From Clytia hemisphaerica (lineage: Eukaryota > Cnidaria > Hydrozoa > Leptothecata > Clytiidae), in assembly GCA_902728285.1 (NCBI GenBank), contig CACVBU010000910.1:620001-684000 (forward strand): a stretch of DNA of 64,000 bases. The letters run 5' to 3'. This document shows positions 34,290 through 44,249 of the stretch, piece by piece. The notes under the pieces are model-generated. The model ran no database searches and was not told where the DNA came from. It was given only the letters and a program-made list of their open reading frames with translations. Positions within the stretch are counted from its first letter, which is position 1; every line of letters begins with the position of its first letter. Position numbers and translations under genes: made by a program.

Positions 34290-34371
34290 CGAAACGAAAT
34301 GAGGCCATTTTAATGGTTATATTTAATTTTTACGTCATTTCTAACCATTAGAATGTCTTTATTTCGTTTCG
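34290..34371. mobile_element. 82-bp palindromic MITE
   Basis: CGAAACGAAATGAGGCCATT at the left pairs with the inverted AATGTCTTTATTTCGTTTCG at the right, and TAATGGTTA pairs further in. Confidence 0.7.
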
Positions 34372-34413
34372 CAGTGAAACGTGCGAAGATGGTGTTTTCT
34401 CCATACTGTAACT

Positions 34414-34696
34414 ATACCCCTGTGTCACAGACCCACTGAGAGTCCAGCCACACTAGGAAGATTGACAAAAATTTCGTCCCTGGTGGGAGAATACCTTAGA
34501 ATTTCAGCCCCACTTGGAAATTAATTATTTCATTTCCATTCGAAATTCAATGTTTAAAAATTGCACTTCAAAACCATTGCCATTGAATTTTTCAACCTTG
34601 GAACAAAGGAATTCCTATATCCATTGGGATTTCAAAAGGAATTTTTATCCCCACTGAGAAAAAAAGTTCCACCGGGGCTGTGAGACAGGGGTGTGT
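34414..34696. mobile_element. ACACCCCTGTCTCACAG-family MITE, copy 1
   Basis: Left end TACCCCTGTGTCACAG, right end CTGTGAGACAGGGGTGT, with CCACCGGGGCTG near the right. The same ends recur at five further places in the window. Confidence 0.7.
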
Positions 34697-34859
34697 AACT
34701 TAACTTTGGAAATGCTTTGCTGAAACACTATCATTTGACCTCTGTAAAACTGCATTTAGAGCAAATATAGACGATGTTATCGTCCGTTACAGTGATAGTA
34801 AAACTCCTTTCGGCAAATAAACCCGTTTGAGAATTTTCTTCGGCTTTGGGCTTTTTTCT

Positions 34860-34961
34860 TACCCAGCTGGCACACAACGTTGTTTTAACGTTCAAATAAC
34901 GTTATTTGAACGTTATGAATGTCAAATGGACGTTGTTTTGACGTTGTGTGCCGGCTGGGTA
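34860..34961. mobile_element. 98-bp CCCAGCTGGCACACAACGTT palindrome, copy 1, TA duplication
   Basis: Element 34862-34959: CCCAGCTGGCACACAACGTT mirrored by ACGTTGTGTGCCGGCTGGG, nearly fully self-complementary. TA on both sides. A related stretch at 63015-63110 (GGCTTTGGGCTTATTTCTTA then GATGGTGATTTGTCT) lacks it, giving an empty site. Confidence 0.93.
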
Positions 34962-35252
34962 GATAGTCATTTGTCTTTGTAAATATAAAATGGAAATCTT
35001 TGGAGGATGCCAGGAGCCTTTGGAAATGCTTATAAAAAGGAAAGCCGAAAAGAGGTCAAGACTTGTAGTTAGGACTCAAAAGTATGAAGGATTAAAATCA
35101 ATTAGAATGATATTTTCGCAAATTCTTGTTTGATATTCCAAAACGTGGGTTTATGAATCAGAAAGGTCAACTTTGATCAGTAGCGTTCATTTTCGATGAA
35201 GAGAATCATTTAATCGCTTTTCGTTTATGATGGTTCTAAATAGCCGACCCGT

Positions 35253-35472
35253 GGTTATATTCATAGATTTATAAAGCCCGAAGGGCTAGATGGCGTACTT
35301 TTGCTGAAAAGTGTGCCATGGTTAGGTAGGATTCTAGCTCACGTGACATTACAATAGAATTTCAGCGCTTGACCAATCAGAAGATTTGCGGGTTTTTGAA
35401 AACAATAGTATAACAATATTTTTTCCGATATTCACTTTTTTTTGGCTGCTTTATAAATCTATGGTTATATTC
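35253..35472. mobile_element. 200-bp TIR element with 10-bp target duplication GGTTATATTC
   Basis: Element 35263-35462 begins ATAGATTTATAAAGC and ends GCTTTATAAATCTAT (15-bp perfect inverted repeats). GGTTATATTC lies on both sides. Duplications of 9-11 bp are typical of Mutator-like elements. Confidence 0.88.
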
Positions 35473-35566
35473 AGTTTAATTATTGTTAATGGTATTCATA
35501 TAAAAGGAAACAGCTTTTTGGATTTCGTCGATGAACACAGGGACAAGTGGAAGAAATCCACTTTGA

Positions 35567-35664
35567 CCCAGCCGGCACACAACGTTGTTTCAACGTTCAT
35601 CTAACGTTATATGGACGTTATGAACATTAGATAAACGTTGAAACAATGTTGTGTGCCAGCTGGG
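35567..35664. mobile_element. 98-bp CCCAGC palindrome, copy 2
   Basis: CCCAGCCGGCACACAACGTT mirrored by TGTTGTGTGCCAGCTGGG; exactly 98 bp. The flanks TGA and TCA do not show a TA duplication. Confidence 0.9.
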
Positions 35665-36642
35665 GTCATTTTTTTGGGTTGAATCCACAGTAAAAAGATG
35701 CAGACAGTCTTTCAAAAATTTGTTGTGAATTATTTTGATTTTTTTTTCGAGAAAGAAAGTCGTCTGTTCTTCTTCGAGAAAGGGTCATAGAACAGAGGCG
35801 GTGCTGAAAGTTTTGAAAATGGTAGCGTGACTCACATAACTCTTTCGTCTACAATGGTGGTCAGAATTTATGTTGGCATTTCTGGGTATTTTAGCGTTTT
35901 GCAGAATTTAAAGTTCCGGCGATAATGACGTTTTTAAGCTTTCTACTTGATTTGATCGTATTTTTTATTTGGAGGGGTACAATGGCTATATTTTCAGCCT
36001 AGTTTGGCCATTCGCAAGCTTTTTGATCCTCAGCTCCTCAGCTCCTAACTCTACTTTCCGACCCCAAGTTAAGATAAAAATTGAGATGTCCCTCTTCATT
36101 AGCCTGTCAGACCACTTTTTTATCATAAAAAAAAGAAAATTTGGTTTGTACCTCTTCATCGGACAGTTTGAAAATCGAACTACTCGGAAAGGAGAGGTGA
36201 CTGTACCGGAACTTTAACAAATTCTCAAAAAAATTGCGACGAGTCAGTTCTTGCAAACTTCACTAAAAAAAGGGTTCGAAAAATTTCACATCTTGGGGTC
36301 CTTTAAGATGATATAGAAGTAATTGTCTCCATAGTTTAAAATCACCGACTCGATGAGATTGTTAAAACCTCACCATGTTGCTCTTAATGAAGTATAAATC
36401 AGACACTTTCAGTTCAATACAATTTCTATCATATACTCGAAAAGTCTTCTGGTATTAAGGAAGATATGAAATGTGTTGTTCATAAATGCGAACAAGGAAG
36501 TCAGCATTCAATAACTTCATATTATATTCTCTTAAAAGTTAAAGCTTTGATAAATAATTTTTAAGAGCAGGATGTCCTTTGAGTTTAAACTCTCTACGTC
36601 ACGTTTATTTTGCAAATGACAGTTCCTGATGTTCATGATATA

Positions 36643-36742
36643 CATTACATCATAGACCCAACAGCTGATTGGTTGTAAGTGACGTAAAATCAGTCAATAC
36701 GTCACTTTCAACCAATCAGCTGTTGGGCCCCTTGATGTAATG
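36643..36742. mobile_element. 100-bp palindromic MITE, CAACAGCTGATTGGTTG family
   Basis: CATTACATCATAGACCCAAC and CAGCTGATTGGTTGTAAGTG at the left pair with CACTTTCAACCAATCAGCTG and CTTGATGTAATG at the right. A half copy lies at 9920-9985. Confidence 0.85.
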
Positions 36743-37176
36743 ATGCTTTTTTATAAGAACGTGACGATCAATCTCGGCTAAAACCTAAGGAAAACATTAA
36801 AAACATCCCAAGCATCAGAATTCACAAGAAAAAGTTGATTTTAAGTCAAAAGATCAAAGTGAGCATAATTAATACTTTTAGGCCTGAAAATCATGAACAA
36901 TTAGAACAATATTATCAGCCAATCTTATTGGTTCTTACGAAAGAAAACGTATGACGTTATCAGGTGACCGCCGGTAGAAATTTTCATCTTTGCTGAAATA
37001 TGCGGTAAAATTAAAAAGATCCCGGTATCTGTACATTTCAGATCTACCCTACGGTGCTTTTACGCATTATAGAGAAATCTTCCGTTTTATTATTCAGTTT
37101 TAGACTTGAGCAGTATAAAAATACTATATTAAGAAGTATTTTGCACAATATTTGAATTATAATTTATGTTTCATAG

Positions 37177-37265
37177 AGGGTGGTACACAACGTTGTTTCA
37201 ACTAACGTTATATGGACTTTGTGAACATTAGATGAACGTTGAAACGACGTTGTTTGCCAGCTGGG
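37177..37265. mobile_element. CCCAGC palindrome, copy 3, left end decayed
   Basis: GTACACAACGTTGTTTCAAC at the left, CGTTGTTTGCCAGCTGGG at the right. About 9 bp shorter than the 98-bp copies, with a deletion in the left arm. Confidence 0.8.
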
Positions 37266-37269
37266 TAAA

Positions 37270-38160
37270 GGGTGGTATAGGTATCTAGAGAAGTTTTCAA
37301 GTTTTTTTTTTTTTCATGTCAGCGAGTTAATTAATGAATGGATTGTTTTTGACGGCGAGAGAAAGTTTTGATCAATTAAAGACTTTGCGAAGGGTTCACT
37401 TGACTAAGCCAATTTTCATAGTTCTGATGTTTTAGATATGATTACAAAGTGACAAATAGATCAAATATAACATTTTTTCTTGTGTCTTCTTGATTTACTC
37501 CGCTTTTTGAAATGATGATTATATGAGCTAGACAGATAGCAGCTAGCCTAGTTTTATGATCTGAATTTGTTTTTGAGACCTATATCTTGCTGAGGATGAG
37601 AGCTAACTTTAACTTTACGGATTACTGCAATTTGGAATTTCATTTTAACGAAAACTTGCCTCATGGCAACTACATTTGCGAATTTCATCCTAAAAAAGTC
37701 ATTTAAAAGAGATCAGTATTAAAATAGTCAAGAAGATTGGTGTCTGGGGCTTAGTTATGAAAATTCTGACAGTATGGTCAAACATATATAATCTTATAGG
37801 ACTATGGCTGAACTTTTGTGATTTACTTATTTGCCGTTTGAATCTTTCTCGTTTCAATGTTTATTTTACGGGTGAGTCAGCTCATCTAAAGATTAATCGA
37901 CAATCAAAGATCGAATTAGAAAGCACGCGTAGTTTGTCGTTTTAACCATATTTTAGTTATTTAGCGCAATATAAGTGGACCAAAAAAACATTATTTCGTT
38001 TTTAATGGTCAGGGATAGGAATGGCAAAATTTGCCGTTCTTTATTTGTTATTTGTCGTTCTTTAGGTGGCCTGGAATTGTTAGACAAACACTCTCTACAG
38101 ACCTAAATGCAAATATTTGCGATTAAATATTTTGTTTTCTTTTCCAGCACAACAAAACAC
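37270..38160. other. intergenic, upstream of the small secreted-protein gene
   Basis: No coding signal. It should contain the promoter of the gene starting at 38165. Confidence 0.45.
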
Positions 38161-38164
38161 AGAA

Positions 38165-39506
38165 ATGAAGAGCTCAATTTTGTTCGTCTTGTTGGTGGTC
38201 ATTTTTGTAAACACGCTCCCCGTGGAAAATAAACCTAAAAAATCCGTGAGTATCTGTTGAAATACTTGTACGCTTGACTCTCTTCAATTCGATCTTCAAG
38301 GGACCATAGATTTTATTCGAATTAGAGAAAGATTGGAATTACAGAGAGTTTTAAACCACTTTTCAGCTGAAGGGACCAATATTTAAGCATAGTCATTATA
38401 AAAAACCCCGGTCTGGCAATGTATTTTTAGCTTTTTGTTTAGTTTTCTTTTGTTACAAACAAAAGACAAGTTGCGATTTGCATACTTTTTGATCACGTTA
38501 CCAAAATCCCATCTTGGGATTGGTCTATTTTCTAATCACATGATCAAAAAGTTTGCAATATAAATCGATTTTGGTACGTAAGCTCCATCGTTTAACAATA
38601 AAAAGAGACAAAAGCCTTCCAGACCAGTGTTTTTATAATGACTATGATTCAAGAGTTCGAATTACAGAAAGATCCGAGGAATAAAGATTCGAACTAGAGA
38701 GAATTGACTGTAGTACCTTATCGGTGGAGATTTCGACGAACACTAATTTAGTCGGCCAATAATATATTCATCGGCTAGTAAAAATTTCGTCAATAAGCAG
38801 TTTATTCGTCATTTTTGTCCGACGTATTTTCCGCCAATAAGATAAATCGCTTGTAAAGTAAAAAAAGATAATTTTCAGTGGATGATTTTAAGGCTTTTCA
38901 ATAAATTCAGTAAGTTTTAAGATTTCGAATCAATCCACAATCCATATATTATTCATGGTGTGATTATTTGTACGGAAGCACCCGAAATAGCCTGGGCGTT
39001 TGTTAAATTTCAAAATAATTGGCTAATAACTGGTCTTTTTTGGGTGCTTCCGTATAAAACATTATGTCATGAACATCATGAATTAAACGAAGCTTTACAT
39101 AAACTGAAAATCAAAAACGAAGGGAAAAATGAAGATTTCTACTGATAGTTGAAAAAATCTTGAATAAGCCTTCCAAAAACTTTCTTATTTTCAGTGTCGC
39201 CTTATCCGGAAAAATTCCTTTTACACAGTCGCATGTGAACATCCACGAAAAATCACCAAACGTCACGAACGTACCAAAAAACGACAAAAATTCAAAATGC
39301 GGGTTGAGAAATGTGAAATCTTAAAAGGAGAAGCTGTCCGAAAATCCAACATTTTGTCCGAATTACCGACCCTGTTCAACATGAAATGTCCGAAAGCTTT
39401 TTTCATGCAGGAGATGAAGATGGTAACAGTTTTAACGGACGGTGACGAGCCTCGTCTTCAGGTCCAGTCTCAATGCTGTGCTTACACTGCTGTTGTCAAA
39501 AGTTGA
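38165..39506 (+). CDS. small secreted six-cysteine protein, two exons, family not recognised
   Basis: Exon 1 is 38165-38245 (ATG, 27 codons) and exon 2 is 39195-39506 (stop TGA), joined in phase 0 with donor gtgagt and acceptor ttttcag; about 130 residues. Residues 2-18 (KSSILFVLLVVIFVNTL) form a clear signal peptide. The mature part has six Cys (SCRLIR, VACEH, EKCEIL, MKCPK, QCCAYT) and a very basic stretch with possible processing sites (TKRHERTKKRQKF). The late spacing (MRVEKC...MKCPKAFFMQEM...QSQCCAYTAV) recalls cystine-knot ligands such as spaetzle-type proteins, but the match is too loose to claim. Its intron carries two nested foldbacks and a small TA-ended palindrome. Confidence 0.7.
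38269..38712. mobile_element. outer foldback (AATTCGAA-type ends) in the intron
   Basis: Left TACGCTTGACTCTCTTCAAT with TTCGAATTAGAG, right GAACTAGAGAGAATTGACTG then TAGTA, inverted copies bordered by TA. Similar ends lie at 62773-62935. Resembles Tigger/mariner-type MITEs. Confidence 0.65.
38390..38644. mobile_element. inner palindromic MITE nested in the above, TA ends
   Basis: TAGTCATTATAAAAAACCCC with GGTCTGG at the left; CCAGACCAGTGTTTTTATAA and TGACTA at the right. It splits the outer element near its middle. Confidence 0.8.
38971..39054. mobile_element. 84-bp TA-ended palindrome
   Basis: TACGGAAGCACCC at the left and GGGTGCTTCCGTA at the right are perfect inverted copies (13 bp). Confidence 0.7.
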
Positions 39507-39597
39507 AGTCGTTTTGTGTTGATGGTATTATGTATGGGAACATTTTAATGGCTTGACTTTGATGATAACATGTATTAGACTTTTGGAAGTTGGCGAT

Positions 39598-39845
39598 GAC
39601 ACGCCCTCGTTTCACAGCAGACCAAGGAGGTGTGATCCATTCAAAAATACCCTAATCTCCTAATCCCCATATAAAGTCACTATAATTTTGAAAATCACTA
39701 GAGGAAACTTTGAAAAATCTTCTCCAGCGCGGTCAGATCTCTCAACAAAAGTTAAGTGGTAGGAGAAAAGGCCCTATCCTTAAAACAGCAATCAGTATAT
39801 TAGATATTGAAAATATTTTTAGCGTGTCACTGAAACAGGGGTGTG
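39598..39845. mobile_element. ACACCCCTGTCTCACAG-family MITE, copy 2 (degenerate)
   Basis: Left GACACGCCCTCGTTTCACAG, right GTCACTGAAACAGGGGTGT. Lies just after the secreted-protein gene, so it may be part of its 3' UTR. Confidence 0.55.
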
Positions 39846-39849
39846 GTTG

Positions 39850-40790
39850 CTCGCCAACTTAAAAGGAGTGCGACGTTTAGTATTTGGCATGACAAGATAT
39901 TAATGACGCCATCTTAACACAGAGTATCCTACCAAGTAGACGATCCTATCGTCTACACAATATCACTAAAAAGGGAATAATTCAGGAGGCGGGCTAAATT
40001 TGAAAACGGAGTTTAGTTCGGGGTGGAGTAAGCAGTGGTGGAGGTATACCTACAAAGCTAACAGTTGCCTAATAAAATTCCAATTTCCAAGCACTGATTG
40101 ATTTATTTTTCGAAAAATCACGGGTAAAGAGAATTCAGGAAAATCAATAAAGTCTTCTTTTATTTAATGAAGAAGAAAATGAAATTGTTATTTTTATGCT
40201 ATATTTTATAATTTATATATAACAAATATTTATGTAGAAGAATTATTCGCTTAAAATTCACTTTTCACGGCTGTTCTTTTCATTGCAATTGTGCAGTTGA
40301 AGATTTGTAAGACAGAATGTAGCCTGGTTAAAAAGCCTTTCGGTTATATTAATTATATGTTATTTAAAGATATTTCTCTGTGTTTACGGTTTTTTAAGTC
40401 TGCCTCGGAAACTAATATAGAGAAAGAGTCAAATTCTCGTTTATTCGTCGAACTTCATGCAAGTAATCAATAAAAGACTGTGTTATAATGAAAGAAATAT
40501 AATTTCGTTTTTCTTTTACGTCATTCGTTACAGTTTATGTATACCAAATATTTTACGGAAAATGAGATAATCACTTAAACGAGGGGTAAACCACTCACCG
40601 AATTCTCGTCAACTTTTTCAAAGTCAAACAGAAGTAAAAAAAAAAGTCGAAAAGTCTCTCCAATCAGTGGAAGGCGGCGGAGGAATATTCGTGGACGATA
40701 AGCGTTATAAAAACTATTTGGGGCGTAAATCTTTTTTTGACGCCCGATCAGAGCTCGGAAAAAGTCTAAATAAAATTCAAAAAAATAGGA
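39850..40790. other. intergenic, no gene seen
   Basis: AATAAA-like words near 40073 could end the upstream transcript. No coding support. Confidence 0.45.
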
Positions 40791-40792
40791 GT

Positions 40793-42088
40793 GGGGCGAC
40801 GATTTGCACACTTACTTCGGCGCTGCGCGTGGCTTACGCAGTTAGCGCACATATTTTACGTGTGCAAGCTTTTCGCGTGTGATGGGGGCTATTCTAAGTC
40901 TGAAATGACCTTCGCGACTTCGGCGCAGCGACGAAACATATTGCGCAGCGCGAGTCTTTCGCATATGGTATAAGTTATTTTATGTCTGGAACAGCCTTCG
41001 CGACTTTCGGCGCAGCGACGAAACATAGCGCGCAGCGCGAGTCTTTCGCATATGGTATGAGTTATTTTATGTCTGGAACAGCCTTCGCGACTTTCGGCGC
41101 AGCGACGAAACATAGCGCGCAGCGCGAGTCTTTCGCATATGGTATGAGTTATTTTATGTCTGGAACAGCCTTCGTGACTTCGGCGCAGCGACGAAACATA
41201 TCGCGCAGCACGAGTCTTTCGCATATGGTATAAGTTATTTTATGTCTGGAACAGCCTTCGCGACTTCGGCGCAGCGACGAAACATATTGCGCAGCGCGAG
41301 TCTTTCGCATATGGTACGAGTTATTTTATGTCTGGATAGCCTTCGCGGCTTCGGCGCAGCGACGAAACATATCGCGCAGCACGAGTCTTTCGCATATGGT
41401 ATGAGTTATTTTATGTCTGGAACAGCCTTCGCAGCTTCGGCGCAGCGGCGAAACATATTGCGCAGCACGAGTCTTTCGCATATGGTATGAGTTATTTTAT
41501 ATCCAGTTCAAATGTTGTCACGGAAGAAGTGTAATCATGCGAAAACTTGCGCTGCGCAATATATTTCGCCGCTGCGCCGAAGTCACGAAGCAGTATTATC
41601 CATGCTAAAATATCATTTTATATGATTAGTTTTACATCAGAAATGGCCTTCACAGCTTCGGCGCTGCGGCGAAAGATATTGCGCAGCGCAAGTCTTTTGC
41701 GTTTATAAAGAGTTATATTGTGTACTGAAATGACCTTCGCGGATTCGGCGCAGCGGCGAAACATATCGCGCAGCGCAAATCTTTGTTAACAGCAACTGAA
41801 GCTCATGCAGAGTTTCTGAGAATGAAAGTGACGTCAGATCAAATGTCGTCAGAAAAGAAAGTGTAATCAAGCGAAAGGTTGCGCTGCGCAATATGTTTCG
41901 CCGTTGCGCCGAAGCCGCGAAGGTAGACATTTTAAAGAATAAATAGGTTTATATCATGCAAAAGGGTGCGCTGCGCGTTGGGTTTTGCCGCTGCGCCGAA
42001 GTCGCGAAAGTAAAAATTTTGAATAAGAAAACACTATATCTTGCGAAAGGCTGCGCAGCGGCGAAGTAATTGTGCAAATCGCCGGCCC
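40793..42088. mobile_element. TIR element packed with GCGCAGCG repeats (1.3 kb)
   Basis: Terminal inverted repeats of about 35 bp: GATTTGCACACTTACTTCGG (left) against the inverse of GCGAAGTAATTGTGCAAATC (right), with outer GGGGC and GGCCC. The interior has seven 86-bp tandem units (about 40905-41500) and then diverged, oppositely oriented copies of the same TTCGGCGCAGCG motif to 42060. No target duplication could be fixed. Non-autonomous; no transposase seen. Confidence 0.85.
40905..41500. repeat. 86-bp tandem array, seven units
   Basis: CATATGGTA recurs at 40962, 41049, 41136, 41222, 41308, 41393 and 41479 (85-87 bp apart). Each unit contains TTCGGCGCAGCGACGAAACA. The period is not a multiple of three throughout, so the long ORFs on both strands are products of the repeat. 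Confidence 0.95.
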
Positions 42089-42097
42089 TTTGAAAAA

Positions 42098-44030
42098 TAG
42101 TGGAGTCAGTTAGGTGTCAGATAGGTAACAATTGTGCAAATCATGACAAAATCGTGAAATTATGCACAGTGGTCCAGGATGGTCTATAGATGAAAATTTT
42201 AAGGGGAGACAAGTGTCAAATGTCACCTGTCACTCCCTGTCAGCATTTTTTTTTTTTTTCTTTATTGAAACAAAGACACGTGTACGCTACGAACATATAT
42301 TACAAAACATTACTTAAACAAAAAATATAGTCCCTCCCCCCGCTAGGAACTTAACGTTATATCGCCAGAGGTACTAGACTATGTAAAAAATAAATAAATA
42401 AGTAAATAAAGAAAATAAAAAGAAAAAATCTTGGAGAAGGAAGCTACAGTTGTTAGGTAAAAGCCTAAAATAAAGCACCGCTAAACCTTCCAGTTTCGTT
42501 AAGAAATTCAACAACAGAACAAAGAATAGATTTATTTAGATTTGAAGTCAAACTTTCATCCCCATATAATAAAAGCCGACAGAAAAAAGGAGGGTTAAGT
42601 GGCGGATGAAAAATAATGCCTAGGATCTGAAGTTTGTCGAAAAAAGATTGTCTTGCATGGGAATATATAGAGCAGTGCAGAAGAAAGTGTTGAGTGTTTT
42701 CAACAGAGTTAGTTCGGCAACCACAGAAAGGGTCTAAAGTGTCGCGGAAGCCATGTCTAAATTTATGCTCGTTGAGATGGCTGAAACCGACCCGAAGTCG
42801 ATTAAGAAAGATCACTCCTTGAATGTCAGGAACATCAAAAACATGGGATTGCTTGGGTCTCAAAAATTCATAGATTGCTTTTTTGAAAGTTTTAATTGAA
42901 GGTAGATCTCGTATATTACCTCCCAGAACATTCCACTGAGATATGCAGTACGGAAAAAAGGTGCTACGGAAACGTTCAGTTCGTATATTAAGAGGATAAA
43001 TAGGATTTCTTGTTCTAAGGCCACCTGGTGCTGTAAGTCTTACTGGCAGGTAGTTACGTAAATACGAAGGGGCTAAATTGTTAATAATTCCATAGAAGAA
43101 TGTCATTCTTCTAGCAAAGCGCCTGTCAGCAAGACTTTCAAGACCAAGTTCTGAATATAGTTTTTCTTGAGACGTTCCGCGAAAACAGCCTGTTATAGCA
43201 AGGCAGGCATTATATTGAATAGATTCAAGCTTCTGCACAAAGGTAGCATTTCCTGGGCGGTCATATACGATATCACCATAATCAAGATGAGGCCTAATGA
43301 AAGATTTATAAATGGTTAGTAGAGATCTCTAGGCACATGCTTGCGAAGTCGGTTAATAAGACCAATTCCTTTATTGGCCTTTTGTATCTTCTCATCTAGA
43401 TGGCGATCAAAAGAAAGTTTTGAATCTAAGATTAAACCAAGATGTTTCTGGTACTCACTGGTCGCGATATTAGAGTTATTAAAGGATATTACTGGAGCAT
43501 TAGGAGGAGTGAGTCTACAGGTAAAATAGACTTCAACAGCTTGCTTAGATGGGTCAGGGTTAAAAGACATCTTCCATTGGTGAGCCCAATCAGTTATCCT
43601 GGAGAGATCTCTATTAAGTACATCAAGGCTCAAGAGTTGATCAATCACAAGAGAGAATAAAGCATTTGTTGACAAACAAATATGTCACTCCAAAACATGT
43701 CATATTGTATACCATTGGAAAGATAATTGAAAACTGAACAACTTTTTTGGTTACACTAAATTCCGAAAATGTACTCAAAAAGAGTAAAATCAAAATAAAA
43801 TTGGAGAAATGACGTCATCGTTTGAAATAAAATTTTGTCAAAACCGAAAGTGTTTTAAACTCCTACATATTATATATCGTTAGAAAGATAATTAAAATCT
43901 GAACAATTTTCTTCCTTACAGAAAGTACTGAAAATATACTCAATAAGAGTAAAAATAAAAATAAGTTAAAAAATTTACGTCATCGTTCTTGGTATAATTT
44001 GTTAAATTAACTGGAGTTTTGAGTTTCTAG
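42098..44030 (-). repeat. older repeat split by a LINE; inverted relative of 54420-54905
   Basis: The flanks 42098-42248 and 43661-44030 together match 54420-54905 in reverse order and orientation, with AATGACGTCATCGTTTGAAA present in both. The part 43690-44000 holds two diverged tandem units of about 170 bp (TTGGAAAGATAATTGAAAAC, then GTTAGAAAGATAATTAAAAT). Confidence 0.88.
42249..43660 (-). mobile_element. 5'-truncated LINE (non-LTR retrotransposon), target duplication AGCATTT
   Basis: Minus-strand order: truncated 5' end at 43660, reverse-transcriptase C-terminal coding, stop at 42465, 3' UTR and a poly(A) tail (plus-strand T run from 42249). AGCATTT flanks both sides (42242-42248, 43661-43667) and appears once at the empty relative (near 54768). 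Coding shows SRITDWAHQWKMSFNPDPSK, YQKHLGLILDSKLSFDRHL and IYKSFIRPHLDYGDIVYDR, typical of jockey/CR1-like RT thumb and downstream regions, then a Cys/His block (GCRTNSVENTQHFLLHC). One frameshift near 43315-43325 (LRKHVPRDLY then stop) breaks the frame. Dead on arrival by truncation. Confidence 0.92.
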
Positions 44031-44212
44031 TTTTTGTTTAAAAGTCTTACTGACAAAGACTTCCCTATTAGGCTGGTGCGAGGTGTATAATCTAAAGTTT
44101 GCACTACTTTTGCTATCACAATTTCATGGGAATTAGTCAAATTACGCTGACATGTCTTCAATTATTAAATATTTCCTATCTATATAGGAAATATTTGTTA
44201 AAACGGTAATTT

Positions 44213-44242
44213 TTCTTCTCCTTCTTCTCCTTCTTCTCCTCC
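44213..44242. repeat. (TTCTCC)n short tract
   Basis: About five CTTCTC steps, pure pyrimidine on the plus strand. Confidence 0.85.
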
Positions 44243-44249
44243 AAGTCTA

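Noticed and set aside
40889-41490. Repetitive ORFs on both strands of the 86-bp array
   Set aside because: They follow from the tandem repeat; the unit length varies between 85 and 87, so no frame is kept.
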